This document shows positions 42,909-51,391 of a stretch of 64,000 nucleotides of DNA, piece after piece; the first letter of the stretch is position 1; the number at the start of each line of letters is the position of its first letter. Origin of the DNA: Elstera cyanobacteriorum (GTDB lineage: Bacteria > Pseudomonadota > Alphaproteobacteria > Elsterales > Elsteraceae); assembly GCF_002251735.1 (NCBI RefSeq), contig NZ_NOXS01000032.1, positions 372,001 through 436,000 of the forward strand, written 5' to 3'. The notes under the pieces were generated by a model that was given only the letters and a program-made list of their open reading frames with translations, was not told where the DNA came from and searched no databases. Position numbers and translations under genes: made by a program.

Positions 42909-43574
42909 TCAATTGCCGCTATAGCCACACCGGCTAAGCCAAGGGCGCATATGGGGCGGTGCGGGAGCCTGGGCCGCAACGGGGGTCTCGCCGAGCAGCA
43001 GATGGATCGCCCGGGCGAGAAGCTGCATGCGCTCACCATCACCGTTCCCATAGACCGGGTCGCCAACCAGGGGCAGGCCAAGGTGCGCCGCGTGAACGCG
43101 GATCTGATGAGTCCGCCCCGTCAGTGGCGTAAACTCCAGCCACGCAAGCCCCTCCGCCGTACCAAGGCAGCGCCAATCGGTCTGCGCGGGTTGGCCTTTG
43201 GGATCGACGATCATGCGCCAGCCGTCCGCCGCAGTGGATAGTTTCAACAGCGGCGCGTCGATCCGCCCCTCGGTCTGATCGGGCACGCCATGCACGACAG
43301 CCCAATAGGTTTTGCGCACGTGATGCGCCGAAAACAGCCGCGCCACCTGCCGCGCCGCCCGCGCTGTCCGCGCCAACACGAGGCAGCCCGCCGTATCGCG
43401 GTCGAGGCGATGGGCAAGGCGCGGCAACTCCCTGATCCCGAACGTCAGATCGGGAAGATAGGTTTCGACGCTCTCCCGCGTTTGCGGGCCGGGATGGCAG
43501 GCGAGACCGGCGGGCTTATCGAGGATAATCACCCGCCCGTCACGGAACAGCACCCGGTCAGCAAGCCCCGTCAC
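42909..43574 (-). CDS. RluA-family RNA pseudouridine synthase
   Basis: This 221-residue single-domain enzyme has the catalytic motif HRLDRDTAGCLVLA with Asp58 as nucleophile and the downstream RTHQIRVHAAHLGLPLVGDPVYG hallmark (RTHQIRVHAAHLG and GDPVYG). No S4 domain is present, so it belongs to the short RluA/RluC-like group that modifies rRNA or tRNA. The exact site is not predictable. It overlaps the GT2 gene upstream by four bases (ATGA), so it is translated with the glycan genes despite an unrelated role. Confidence 0.9.
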   Translation of the reverse strand: MTGLADRVLFRDGRVIILDKPAGLACHPGPQTRESVETYLPDLTFGIRELPRLAHRLDRDTAGCLVLARTARAARQVARLFSAHHVRKTYWAVVHGVPDQTEGRIDAPLLKLSTAADGWRMIVDPKGQPAQTDWRCLGTAEGLAWLEFTPLTGRTHQIRVHAAHLGLPLVGDPVYGNGDGERMQLLARAIHLLLGETPVAAQAPAPPHMRPWLSRCGYSGN

Positions 43575-44515
43575 GCGCCGGGGCCGCCGCGCGTCACGGA
43601 TTTCACCACCCCTTGCGGGCGCTTGTTAACGGTCAAGAATAGCCGCCCGACATATTCGCCAACGATCCCCAGCATCAGAAGCTGTAAACCGCCGAGGGTG
43701 AGAACGATGGCGGCAATCGACGCCCAGCCTTCCGGCGGGTGACCGAACAGCCCTTCGATCAGCACGGCGAGCAGCCCAAGGACGCCCAGCCCACCCGTCA
43801 CCGCCCCTGCCAGGGTGGCGAAGCGCAGTGGCAGAACGGAGAAATTCAGCGCCATCGCCAGCCAGAGGTTGATCAAGCGGCGCAGGGTATAATTGCTCTG
43901 CCCCTCCGCCCGCGCCAAATGCCGGACCTGCAGGGTGCCGATCTTCTGGGTGACTTGCAGGATCAGACCATCGACATAGACGAACGGCCCCTCGTAAGCT
44001 GTCACCGCCTCGGCCACAAAGGCCGAGAGGCAGCGGAAGGAGCAAAGATATAGGCCCTTCGGCTTATCCAGCAGCTTATCCGCCACCCAGCCATTGAAGC
44101 GACTGCCGAGGTTGCGCCAGCTATCGTGCTGCTTGGTTTCGTAGAAGGTATAAACGACCTCATGCCCCCCCAAGCGGCATGCATCATAGAGCCGCACCAC
44201 TTCTTCGGGCGGGTTCTGCAGATCATCATCCATCGTGATGATGTAAGCCCCGCGCGCGTGGCGGAAGCCGGTCATGACGGCATTATGCTCGCCATAGTTC
44301 CGGCTATGCTCGACCACCGTTACCGGCACAGTCGCGATTTCGGCAAGGGCGCGGCACACAGCAAGGCTATTGTCCGGGCTGCCGTCATAGACCAGCACGA
44401 TTTCAAGCCCGCCGTCGACCGACAGGCCCGACAGAGCCTCCACCAGCCGCCCGACCGTGGCCGCGCCATTATAGACCGGCACGACGATGCTTAATCCCGG
44501 CGCTGCCTCACTCAT
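43571..44515 (-). CDS. GT2 glycosyltransferase of the polyprenol-phosphate (DPM1/ArnC/GtrB) type
   Basis: This 314-residue protein has a GT-A domain (about residues 8-220) with YDGSPDNS and the metal-binding DDDLQNPPE at 96-104. Two C-terminal membrane helices follow (about 225-250 and 262-290), the layout of enzymes that load a sugar onto undecaprenyl phosphate at the cytoplasmic face. The product probably feeds the GT39-like transferase encoded 1.3 kb away. It overlaps the methyltransferase gene by eight bases. Confidence 0.9.
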   Translation of the reverse strand: MSEAAPGLSIVVPVYNGAATVGRLVEALSGLSVDGGLEIVLVYDGSPDNSLAVCRALAEIATVPVTVVEHSRNYGEHNAVMTGFRHARGAYIITMDDDLQNPPEEVVRLYDACRLGGHEVVYTFYETKQHDSWRNLGSRFNGWVADKLLDKPKGLYLCSFRCLSAFVAEAVTAYEGPFVYVDGLILQVTQKIGTLQVRHLARAEGQSNYTLRRLINLWLAMALNFSVLPLRFATLAGAVTGGLGVLGLLAVLIEGLFGHPPEGWASIAAIVLTLGGLQLLMLGIVGEYVGRLFLTVNKRPQGVVKSVTRGGPGA

Positions 44516-45236
44516 CCCGAACCGCCTCGCATAAAATCGACCCCCCGAAGGGCAAACTGCCCCCGGCGCGCAGCCATCGGCTTTCCGCCTCGGTCAGCCA
44601 AGCGAAGCCCGCGTCGATCATCGGCGGCATCGGCTCCACATCGCTACCCTGGCTCGGCCATAGTTTGCGCTTGGCGACCATTAGCGGAAACAGCAGCGTG
44701 TTCCAATAGGTGCAACGCTGCACCCGGAACCCAACGCCGCTCAGCACGGTCCGCAATCGGGTTTCCGTGTAGCGGCGGGAATTATGGACGGCGCGGTCGT
44801 GCTCTGACAAAAGCCAATCATAGGCGGGCAAGGACAACAGCAGCCGCCCGCCCGGCGCCAACACTCGGCGCAACTCGGCCAGCGCCCCGGCCTCGTCCAC
44901 CCCCGCATGACACAGAACGTCCGACGAGGTGGCGACCTCAAAAGCACCATCGGCAAACGGCAGATGATTGATCGTGCCTTGCACGAGGGGCCGCCCGCAC
45001 CGCTGCACCGCCCAAACGGCGGCAGACCCGTCGAACTCTAGCCCCGTCGCGGCAATGTCCGGGCGATGCTCCGCGAGATATTTCAGCCAGCCGCCCGTGC
45101 CCGCCCCGGCATCTAGCAGGCGCAGCGGGGCCACCCCTGGCGGCGGCAGCCAGCCTGCCATATTCCGCCGCAGCGCCTGGAACCACCAGAACCGGTCCTC
45201 AATGGCCGCCATCCGCCCATATTCTGCGGCTTCCAC
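44508..45236 (-). CDS. Class I SAM-dependent methyltransferase
   Basis: This 242-residue protein has a Rossmann-fold methyltransferase domain. The SAM motif LLDAGAGTGGWLKYLAE is at about residues 40-56, and the acidic loop and LPFADGAFEVATSSDVLCH follow. It has the look of enzymes acting on sugars or small molecules beside glycosyltransferases. It lies two bases after the cupin gene and overlaps the GT2 gene, so all four reverse-strand genes form one operon. The substrate is unknown. Confidence 0.87.
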   Translation of the reverse strand: MEAAEYGRMAAIEDRFWWFQALRRNMAGWLPPPGVAPLRLLDAGAGTGGWLKYLAEHRPDIAATGLEFDGSAAVWAVQRCGRPLVQGTINHLPFADGAFEVATSSDVLCHAGVDEAGALAELRRVLAPGGRLLLSLPAYDWLLSEHDRAVHNSRRYTETRLRTVLSGVGFRVQRCTYWNTLLFPLMVAKRKLWPSQGSDVEPMPPMIDAGFAWLTEAESRWLRAGGSLPFGGSILCEAVRDE

Positions 45237-45238
45237 GG

Positions 45239-45706
45239 CTATTGCCCTGCGGCCAGACTGGCGCGATAGGCCCGGAAGGTTTCAAAATCACGGATATAAT
45301 CCGCCGCGTCGAACGGATAGTCGCAAAAGACCATCAGCAGCGCCGGGGTCTGGCGATAATATTGCTCGCCCCAGATCGTCGGCGGCATCAGCACCGCGTC
45401 GCGCGGATCGGCCAACCGATGCCGGACTTCGCCACCGAGGTGATCCCGCCCAACGAACTCCACCTCCCCCTGCAAGCAGACCAGCACTTGCGAGCACCAG
45501 CGATGCGCATGGCCGCCGCCCATCGTATCGGCTTCGTCCGACGCGACGGTAAAGACCCGCGCCACGGGGATCGGCAGCGCGGCGCCGCTTTCGTAAATCG
45601 TCAGCACCCGCCCCGGGGCCGGGAACTGCGGAAAAGTGATGCGCTGGATCTGCGTTAGATCCGCCAAGGGCGCAGGCGTCGGCGTCAGGGGGGACGGTGC
45701 GGTCAT
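45239..45706 (-). CDS. FdtA/WxcM-like cupin (sugar 3,4-ketoisomerase family)
   Basis: This 155-residue cupin has GGGHAHRWCSQVLVCLQGEVEFV (GGGHAHRWCSQVLVCLQGEV), the signature of FdtA/WxcM C-terminal domains, and the end VMPPTIWGEQYY-type strand (here LMPPTIWGEQYY). Relatives convert dTDP-4-keto-6-deoxyglucose to the 3-keto form for amino-sugars such as Fuc3NAc. No other dTDP-sugar gene is in the window, so this role is tentative. ATG at 45706 and GTG at 45733 are both possible starts; AGAAAGG upstream supports the former. Confidence 0.75.
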   Translation of the reverse strand: MTAPSPLTPTPAPLADLTQIQRITFPQFPAPGRVLTIYESGAALPIPVARVFTVASDEADTMGGGHAHRWCSQVLVCLQGEVEFVGRDHLGGEVRHRLADPRDAVLMPPTIWGEQYYRQTPALLMVFCDYPFDAADYIRDFETFRAYRASLAAGQ

Positions 45707-45813
45707 CGGCGGCAAACCTTTCTGCTTCTTCACACGACAGCCGCCCCATCATGCCGTAAATTTATCCGGTCGCGCATGAAAACTCTGTAACCTGCCAGGG
45801 GAGACTTCACGTT

Positions 45814-47280
45814 ATGGCCGCGCGTCGGCTGCCGTTGATTCTAGGCCTGCTGGGCCTACCCTGGCTGATTGCCGCGTGTTTTCCGCCGCTCAATCACGAT
45901 AGCGCCGCCGTCCTAACCTGGGCGCAGCGCATGGTGGCGGGCGAACGGCTGTATATCGACCTCATCGACGTTAACCCGCCGATGATCTTTTGGCTGAACC
46001 TACCCCCCGCCGCCGTCGCGGGCTGGATCGGCCTGCCTGCACCGCTGCTGCTGGTGCTTTGGTACGCCGCGCTCAGCCTTGGCGGGGTGGCACTCGCCCT
46101 GCCGTTCCTGCCCCGAGTGCTGCCGGAGGGGGCGCGCTGGGGCCTGCTAACCGCCGCCGTTGGCGCGCTGCTGATCCTGCCCGCCCATAGCTTCACCCAG
46201 CGCGAACATCTGCTGCTTGCCCTTGCCCTGCCCTATCTGCTGCATGCCCTGGCGCGGGCGGAAGGATTGAGGGCGCCCAGCATGATGGCAACGGCAGCGC
46301 TCTTTGCCGTTGCCGTGTGCCTGAAGCCGCATTTTCTGGCCCTGCCCGCCGGGGTGGAAGCCTATCTGCTGGTCCGACGGGGGCTGCGCACCAGCCTGCG
46401 CGATCCGGTCATCGCGGTCATGGTCGGGATTGGCCTTGCCTATCTCGCCGCCGTCGTCTGGCTCACCCCAGCTTATTTTCAGACCATCCTACCGATGATG
46501 GCGGAGCTATATACTGGCGCAGGCACCGATTGGGGGCATCTTCTGCTCGGCGATCAGGTGCCGCCGCTGATCCTCGGCGGTCTGATCCTCGGCGGTATCG
46601 GCTGGAAGCACGGCCCGGCGCCGCGCCTGCTGTTGATCTTCACCCTGGCGGCAACGGTCGCAGGGGTGACCCAGTTAAAAGGCTGGGATTATCATTTCGT
46701 CGCCGCGCGCGGCGGGCTGCTGCTGCTGGTGGGCTGGACTTTCGGCCACTGGCTGAAGCGCCCTGCTGTCGCCGTCAGTGCTGCTTTTGTCCTGAGCCTC
46801 GGGTATGCCAGCCTGACCGCCCCACCCTTCGCCGCCCAGCGCCGCTTTGCGGCAACGCCCGAGGCAAAGCTCGGGCAGAGGATGGCCCAGGCGGTACCGC
46901 ACGCCTCGGTGCTATGGTTCACAACCTCGCTGAAGCCGCAATTCTCGCTCGTTCAGGCCTTGGGTCAGCACTACATCGGCCATTACATGAGCCTTTGGCC
47001 ATTGCCGGAGCTTTATCCGCCCGAAGCGCCGCACGTGCTGAACCCCATCGCCCGCAGCGAGGGGGTTGAGCGCCAAGTGATCGACGCCACCGCCGCCGAT
47101 CTGGCCCGCAAGCCCGATCTGATCGTCGTCACGGATGGCGCGTCGGAACCTGGGTTCGGCGGGCAACCCTGGGATCACCTGACCTACTTCGGGCGCGATC
47201 CGCGCATTGCCGAGGCGCTGAAAGCCTATCGCCCCATCGGTAAAGTCGACGGTTGGACGCTTTACCAGCGCACCCCGTAA
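45814..47280 (+). CDS. GT39-like polytopic glycosyltransferase (ArnT/PMT-type membrane protein)
   Basis: This 488-residue membrane protein has about ten helices. After the first comes a periplasmic loop, LNHDSAAVLTWAQRMVAGER and then LIDVNPPMIFWLNLP. The Asp in the NHD loop sits where GT-C enzymes of the ArnT/PMT family have their catalytic acid. A soluble domain follows the last helix (from about residue 340). It would transfer a sugar from a polyprenol-phosphate donor outside the cytoplasm, the product expected of the divergent GT2 gene. The acceptor is unknown. Similarity is moderate, so the family is stated with caution. Confidence 0.72.
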   Translation: MAARRLPLILGLLGLPWLIAACFPPLNHDSAAVLTWAQRMVAGERLYIDLIDVNPPMIFWLNLPPAAVAGWIGLPAPLLLVLWYAALSLGGVALALPFLPRVLPEGARWGLLTAAVGALLILPAHSFTQREHLLLALALPYLLHALARAEGLRAPSMMATAALFAVAVCLKPHFLALPAGVEAYLLVRRGLRTSLRDPVIAVMVGIGLAYLAAVVWLTPAYFQTILPMMAELYTGAGTDWGHLLLGDQVPPLILGGLILGGIGWKHGPAPRLLLIFTLAATVAGVTQLKGWDYHFVAARGGLLLLVGWTFGHWLKRPAVAVSAAFVLSLGYASLTAPPFAAQRRFAATPEAKLGQRMAQAVPHASVLWFTTSLKPQFSLVQALGQHYIGHYMSLWPLPELYPPEAPHVLNPIARSEGVERQVIDATAADLARKPDLIVVTDGASEPGFGGQPWDHLTYFGRDPRIAEALKAYRPIGKVDGWTLYQRTP

Positions 47281-47310
47281 AAAAAGAGGCCGGTCCCAAG
47301 GGAACCGGCC
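47281..47310 (-). terminator. Rho-independent terminator of the reverse ABC-transporter operon
   Basis: On the reverse strand GGCCGGTTCCC and GGGACCGGCC pair around TT with one mismatch and are followed by CTCTTTTTT. The arms lie at 47288-47310, 30 bases downstream of the ATPase stop. It directly abuts the GT39-like stop. Confidence 0.85.
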
Positions 47311-47340
47311 ATCCAGGAGGGAGGATAGAAACCCGGCGGT

Positions 47341-48402
47341 TCAGCGCAGCGCTAAACCGTCCTTGTCGAACAGGTGACACGTCGCCGGATCGGCGAAGAG
47401 GGACACCTGCGACCCGCGTTGCGGCGACTGTTGGCCGTCGAGCTGGACCGTAATGGTCTGCCCATCGGTAAGCGCCCCATAGAGAAGCGTGGAGCCGCCC
47501 AATTGCTCCACAATTTGGATAGTCATCGGCCCCAGCGGCACGCCGTCGGTTAGGGACAGATGTTCGGGCCGCACCCCCAAACTATCGGCCATGCCGCGCA
47601 CCGGCGGCAGCGGGATCTGCGTTGAGGCGACGGTTACCGCCGTGCCCGTACCGGTTTCCTGCTGGCCGGTCACCTTGAGGAAGTTCATCTTTGGCGACCC
47701 GATGAACCCGGCGACAAACTTATTGACCGGCCGATTATAGAGATCGAGCGGCGAGCCGACCTGTTCGATCCGCCCGGCGCGCAGCACAACGATCTTATCG
47801 GCCATCGTCATGGCTTCGACCTGATCATGGGTCACATAGATTGACGTTACGCCAAGATCACGGTGCAGCTTGGCGATCTCCACGCGCATCTGCACGCGCA
47901 GTTCGGCATCAAGGTTCGACAGCGGCTCGTCGAACAAGAAAATCTTTGGTTCGCGAATGATAGCACGACCGATGGCGACGCGCTGGCGCTGACCACCCGA
48001 CAAAGCCTTCGGCTTGCGCTGCAAATATTGATCGATTTGCAGAATAGCAGCGGTCTTTTGTACACGCACATCGATTTCGGCCTTAGAAACCCCCGCTGTC
48101 TCCAACCCGAAGGCGAGGTTTTTATAGACCGACATATGTGGATACAGCGCGTAGGACTGGAAAACCATCGCAATGCCGCGCTGAGCCGGGGCCGTATCAT
48201 TCATTCGCTCGCTTCCGATGGTGAGATCACCATCAGAAATTTCCTCTAGCCCCGCGATCATGCGCAGCAAAGTAGATTTGCCGCAGCCGGACGGGCCGAC
48301 GAAAACGACGAATTCCTTCGGTTCGATTTTCAAATCGATCCCGTGGATAACTTGCAGATCGGCATAGCGCTTGACGACCTTATTGAGTGATAGCGCTGTC
48401 AT
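47341..48402 (-). CDS. ABC transporter ATP-binding protein, MalK/UgpC type
   Basis: This 353-residue ATPase has Walker A GPSGCGKST (residues 36-44), signature LSGGQRQRV (134-142) and Walker B FLFDEP (155-160). A C-terminal OB/TOBE region (about 240-350) is typical of carbohydrate importers and can bind regulators. It energises the two permeases encoded upstream. It is last of the reverse operon, four bases after the oxidoreductase gene. The ATG at 48402 is the conserved beginning, and a longer frame lacks homology. Substrates of the family include maltodextrins and sn-glycerol-3-phosphate; the real one here is unknown. Confidence 0.93.
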   Translation of the reverse strand: MTALSLNKVVKRYADLQVIHGIDLKIEPKEFVVFVGPSGCGKSTLLRMIAGLEEISDGDLTIGSERMNDTAPAQRGIAMVFQSYALYPHMSVYKNLAFGLETAGVSKAEIDVRVQKTAAILQIDQYLQRKPKALSGGQRQRVAIGRAIIREPKIFLFDEPLSNLDAELRVQMRVEIAKLHRDLGVTSIYVTHDQVEAMTMADKIVVLRAGRIEQVGSPLDLYNRPVNKFVAGFIGSPKMNFLKVTGQQETGTGTAVTVASTQIPLPPVRGMADSLGVRPEHLSLTDGVPLGPMTIQIVEQLGGSTLLYGALTDGQTITVQLDGQQSPQRGSQVSLFADPATCHLFDKDGLALR

Positions 48403-48406
48403 GGCG

Positions 48407-49507
48407 TTACGGAGCCTCGGCAAGAACGGTGGCGCGGGCGGCGGCGGGACGCCAGCTATGATAACGCGGGCTTTCCGGCCCAACGGGCAGATCGACGGGG
48501 CGATTGTCGGCATCAGACTGATAAATCGCCGTCACCAGTTCCAATGCCCGGCGGGCATCCATCAGTGTGATGGGAAGCTTGCCGGTCACAAGCCCCGGGG
48601 CGTAGTCGGCGAACAGGCCATCAAAGCGCGTCGGCACATGCTGCCAGCCCTTCAAGGCATCGTCGATCTGTGCCTGCACCTCGGCAGTGGCAGCGATGAT
48701 CTGCCAGGGGTCATCGCCCGGACGGTACGGCTCCAGACCGCTTTCGAAGGTAACATTCTCAAAGCACAGCCGCAGGCGGGAGATTTGGCGCGTGGACCCC
48801 AGGGTCGCCGATAGCGAGGCAAAGGCGCCGCTTTTAAGCTTCAAGCTGGCCGAAACGCAATCTTCGACCTCGATCTCATTCACGCGGGTGGCGGCGCGGG
48901 CGAATATCTGCTCCACATCGCCCATCAGGTACATCAGCATATCGTGGTTATGGATAGCATGGGTGACGAGGACGCCCCCCAGCTCCGTTTCCCATTTGCC
49001 GCGCCACGGGACCGCGTAATAGTCCGCCGTGCGCCACCAGGAGGTTTCGACCGTCCCCAGATAGGGTTTCCCGGCGATACCAAGATCGATAATGCGTTTG
49101 GCGCGCTGCACGCCATTCCCGTAGCGATATTGGAAGATCGGCAGGATCGTCCGGCCGTAAGTCTTTTCCGCTTCGATCAGCGCATCGACCTCCGCCAAGG
49201 AACCGACCAGCGGCTTTTCGCAGACCACATGCTTTCCGGCCTTCAGGGCCGCCAGCGTCTGGTCGAAATGCAGTCCCGGCGGGGTGCAGACATCGATGAT
49301 ATCGACATCGGGCATCGCCAGCACATCGGCGAAACTATCGGTCTGGTGCGGCACATTGAATTCCGCCGCCACCGCCGACCGGCGCCCGGCGTCGAGATCA
49401 CACACCGTGACCACCTTGAACTTGTCCGGGTGGCGGGAATAGCCCTCGAAAATATGCGTCCGCCCGATGCCGAGGCCGACGACGGCGACGTTCCAAATCT
49501 TGCTCAT
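48407..49507 (-). CDS. Gfo/Idh/MocA oxidoreductase
   Basis: This 366-residue protein has the N-terminal NAD(P) fold (VAVVGLGIGRTHI, about residues 7-19) and the substrate-site CEKPL (96-100). A C-terminal alpha/beta domain carries THAIHNHDMLMYLMG near residues 200-214. The family oxidises or reduces hydroxyl or keto groups of sugars and cyclitols. It overlaps the next oxidoreductase gene by four bases (ATGA), and the ATPase follows, so it is co-transcribed with the importer. The substrate is unknown. Confidence 0.9.
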   Translation of the reverse strand: MSKIWNVAVVGLGIGRTHIFEGYSRHPDKFKVVTVCDLDAGRRSAVAAEFNVPHQTDSFADVLAMPDVDIIDVCTPPGLHFDQTLAALKAGKHVVCEKPLVGSLAEVDALIEAEKTYGRTILPIFQYRYGNGVQRAKRIIDLGIAGKPYLGTVETSWWRTADYYAVPWRGKWETELGGVLVTHAIHNHDMLMYLMGDVEQIFARAATRVNEIEVEDCVSASLKLKSGAFASLSATLGSTRQISRLRLCFENVTFESGLEPYRPGDDPWQIIAATAEVQAQIDDALKGWQHVPTRFDGLFADYAPGLVTGKLPITLMDARRALELVTAIYQSDADNRPVDLPVGPESPRYHSWRPAAARATVLAEAP

Positions 49508-50514
49508 CGCGCGGCTCCTTCAGCAGCGGCCTGGGCGCGCAGGGCGAGTTCCATCGCCTTGAAGGTGCGCGCCTGCGGCATAGCGGTTTCGGTGCGGTTG
49601 CGGATATCGTTCAGAAGCTGACCGCCATAGGGCAGGTGTTGGTGAGTGCAGTCGATGCGCTTCACGCCCTTCTGATCGACCAAAAACAGATGATCGGTTT
49701 CCGGCTGACCGCCGATATCGACATATTTGCGCAGCTCGATATAGCCCTCGGTGCCGAGAATGGTCAGGCGCCCGTCGCCCCAGGTCGGCAGCCCGTCCGG
49801 GGTAAACCAATCGACGCGGATATAGCCAGTGCAGCCGGGGGCCTTCAGGATCGTCTCGCCAAAATCCTGCAAGCCGGGCGTGGCGGGATGGCCGAGGTTG
49901 GCGACGGTCGCGCCGACCACTTCGGCATCTTCCGCCCCCGTGAAGAACAGGAACTGTTCGAACTGATGCGCGGCGATATCGGTCAGAATGCCGCCGTAGC
50001 GCGCCCGGTCGAAGAACCAATCGGGGCGCTTATTATGGCCTAGCCGGTGTGGGCCGAAGCCCGCCGTATGGATAACCCGGCCAATGGCGCCGTCGGCGAT
50101 CAGCTCGCCCGCCTTCACCGTGCAGCGGGTTTCGATATGTTCAGAATAATAGACGGCATAGATGCGCCCGGTTTCGGCCTGGACCTTCTTCACCTCGGCA
50201 AGCTGATCGAGCGAGACCATGCCCGGCTTATCGAACAACACATCCTTACCGTGGCGCATGGCGGCGATAGCATCCGCCGCCCGCTGATCGGGGATACCCG
50301 CCCCGGTTACCAGGGCGATGCTGGTATCCTCCAAAATCTCCCGGACGTCGGCAACGCGGCGGGCCTGCGGGAAGCGGGCGCCATAGGCGGCGGCGAGATC
50401 GTCCTTATCCGAATAGAAGCTGACGAACTCAGCCCCCGCTCGGATCAACATATCGGTCTGGCCATAAATGTGATTATGATCGAGACCGATGGCGGCAAAG
50501 CGGATTGGTTCCAT
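49504..50514 (-). CDS. Gfo/Idh/MocA-type oxidoreductase with an atypical nucleotide motif
   Basis: This 336-residue protein has the Gfo/Idh/MocA fold, but the usual GxGxxG is replaced by AIGLDHNHIYGQ (residues 8-19). The catalytic EKP is DKPG (95-98). A later DIAAHQFEQFLFFTG is the usual second-domain motif. It may use a different cofactor arrangement or act as a non-redox partner. ATG at 50514 is chosen because GAGGA lies five bases upstream, and a GTG at 50529 is only five codons earlier. It lies between permease and oxidoreductase genes. Confidence 0.85.
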   Translation of the reverse strand: MEPIRFAAIGLDHNHIYGQTDMLIRAGAEFVSFYSDKDDLAAAYGARFPQARRVADVREILEDTSIALVTGAGIPDQRAADAIAAMRHGKDVLFDKPGMVSLDQLAEVKKVQAETGRIYAVYYSEHIETRCTVKAGELIADGAIGRVIHTAGFGPHRLGHNKRPDWFFDRARYGGILTDIAAHQFEQFLFFTGAEDAEVVGATVANLGHPATPGLQDFGETILKAPGCTGYIRVDWFTPDGLPTWGDGRLTILGTEGYIELRKYVDIGGQPETDHLFLVDQKGVKRIDCTHQHLPYGGQLLNDIRNRTETAMPQARTFKAMELALRAQAAAEGAAR

Positions 50515-50542
50515 TTTATCCTCATGCACCCGGGATGCGGCG

Positions 50543-51391
50543 TTACCGCTTCATACCGGTCGTAGCAACGCCTTCGATTAGAAGCCGTTGGAAAAGAACG
50601 AAGAAGACCAGGATCGGCACCAGCGCGACGGAGGACATGGCGAACAAGCCGCTCCAGTCAGACCGCCCGGTGGAGTCAACGAAGTTCCGCAGGCCAAGCT
50701 GCACCGTGTACGACCCCATGTCGTTCAGGTAAATCAGCGGCGCGAAGAAGTCATCCCAGGTCCAGATGAAGGTGAAGACGGAGGCCGTGGCCAGCGCAGG
50801 CAGCGAAAGCGGCAGGATGATTTTGTAATAGATGCGCCAGGGGCTGCACCCATCCATCATCGCAGCTTCGTCGAGTTCGCGCGGAATCCCCCGGAAAAAC
50901 TGCACCAGAAGGAAGATAAAAAAAGCATCCGCCGCCAGAAACTTCGGCACGATCAGCGGCAGATTTGTATTCACCCAATCAAGATTGAGGAACAACACAT
51001 ACTGCGGGATCAACGTGACATGATAGGGCAACATCATGGTTCCCAGCATCAGCGCGAACCAAAAGTTCTTACCGCGAAACTGTAGGCGGGCGAAGGCAAA
51101 AGCTGCCAATGAGCAGGAGATGACATTGCCGATCACAGATAGGACGGAGATGACCATCGAGTTCCAGAAAAAGACCCCGAAGCTAACATCCAACCCCCGC
51201 CAGCCGCGCACATAGGCATCGAAATTCAAAGCGGTCGGCCAGATCGACGCGCTAGTGAAAATCTCCTCCTCCGGCTTAAAGGAACTGGCAAACATCCAGA
51301 GCAACGGGTAGAGCATCACCAGCGACGCGGCCAGCAACGCGCCATGTACGGCAAAGCTAGCGGGCAGACTGCGGTTGGGTTTAGTCGTCAT
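50543..51391 (-). CDS. ABC sugar-transporter permease, MalG type
   Basis: This 282-residue inner-membrane protein has six helices and the EAA loop EAAMMDGCSPWRIYYKIILP (about residues 190-209) that contacts the ATPase. The N-terminal helix and the first periplasmic loop carry FASSFKPEEEIF, typical of MalG/UgpE permeases. It pairs with the upstream MalF-type permease, whose gene overlaps its start by 11 bases. The ATG at 51389-51391 begins the first cytoplasmic segment, and the longer frame has no family support. Confidence 0.92.
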   Translation of the reverse strand: MTTKPNRSLPASFAVHGALLAASLVMLYPLLWMFASSFKPEEEIFTSASIWPTALNFDAYVRGWRGLDVSFGVFFWNSMVISVLSVIGNVISCSLAAFAFARLQFRGKNFWFALMLGTMMLPYHVTLIPQYVLFLNLDWVNTNLPLIVPKFLAADAFFIFLLVQFFRGIPRELDEAAMMDGCSPWRIYYKIILPLSLPALATASVFTFIWTWDDFFAPLIYLNDMGSYTVQLGLRNFVDSTGRSDWSGLFAMSSVALVPILVFFVLFQRLLIEGVATTGMKR

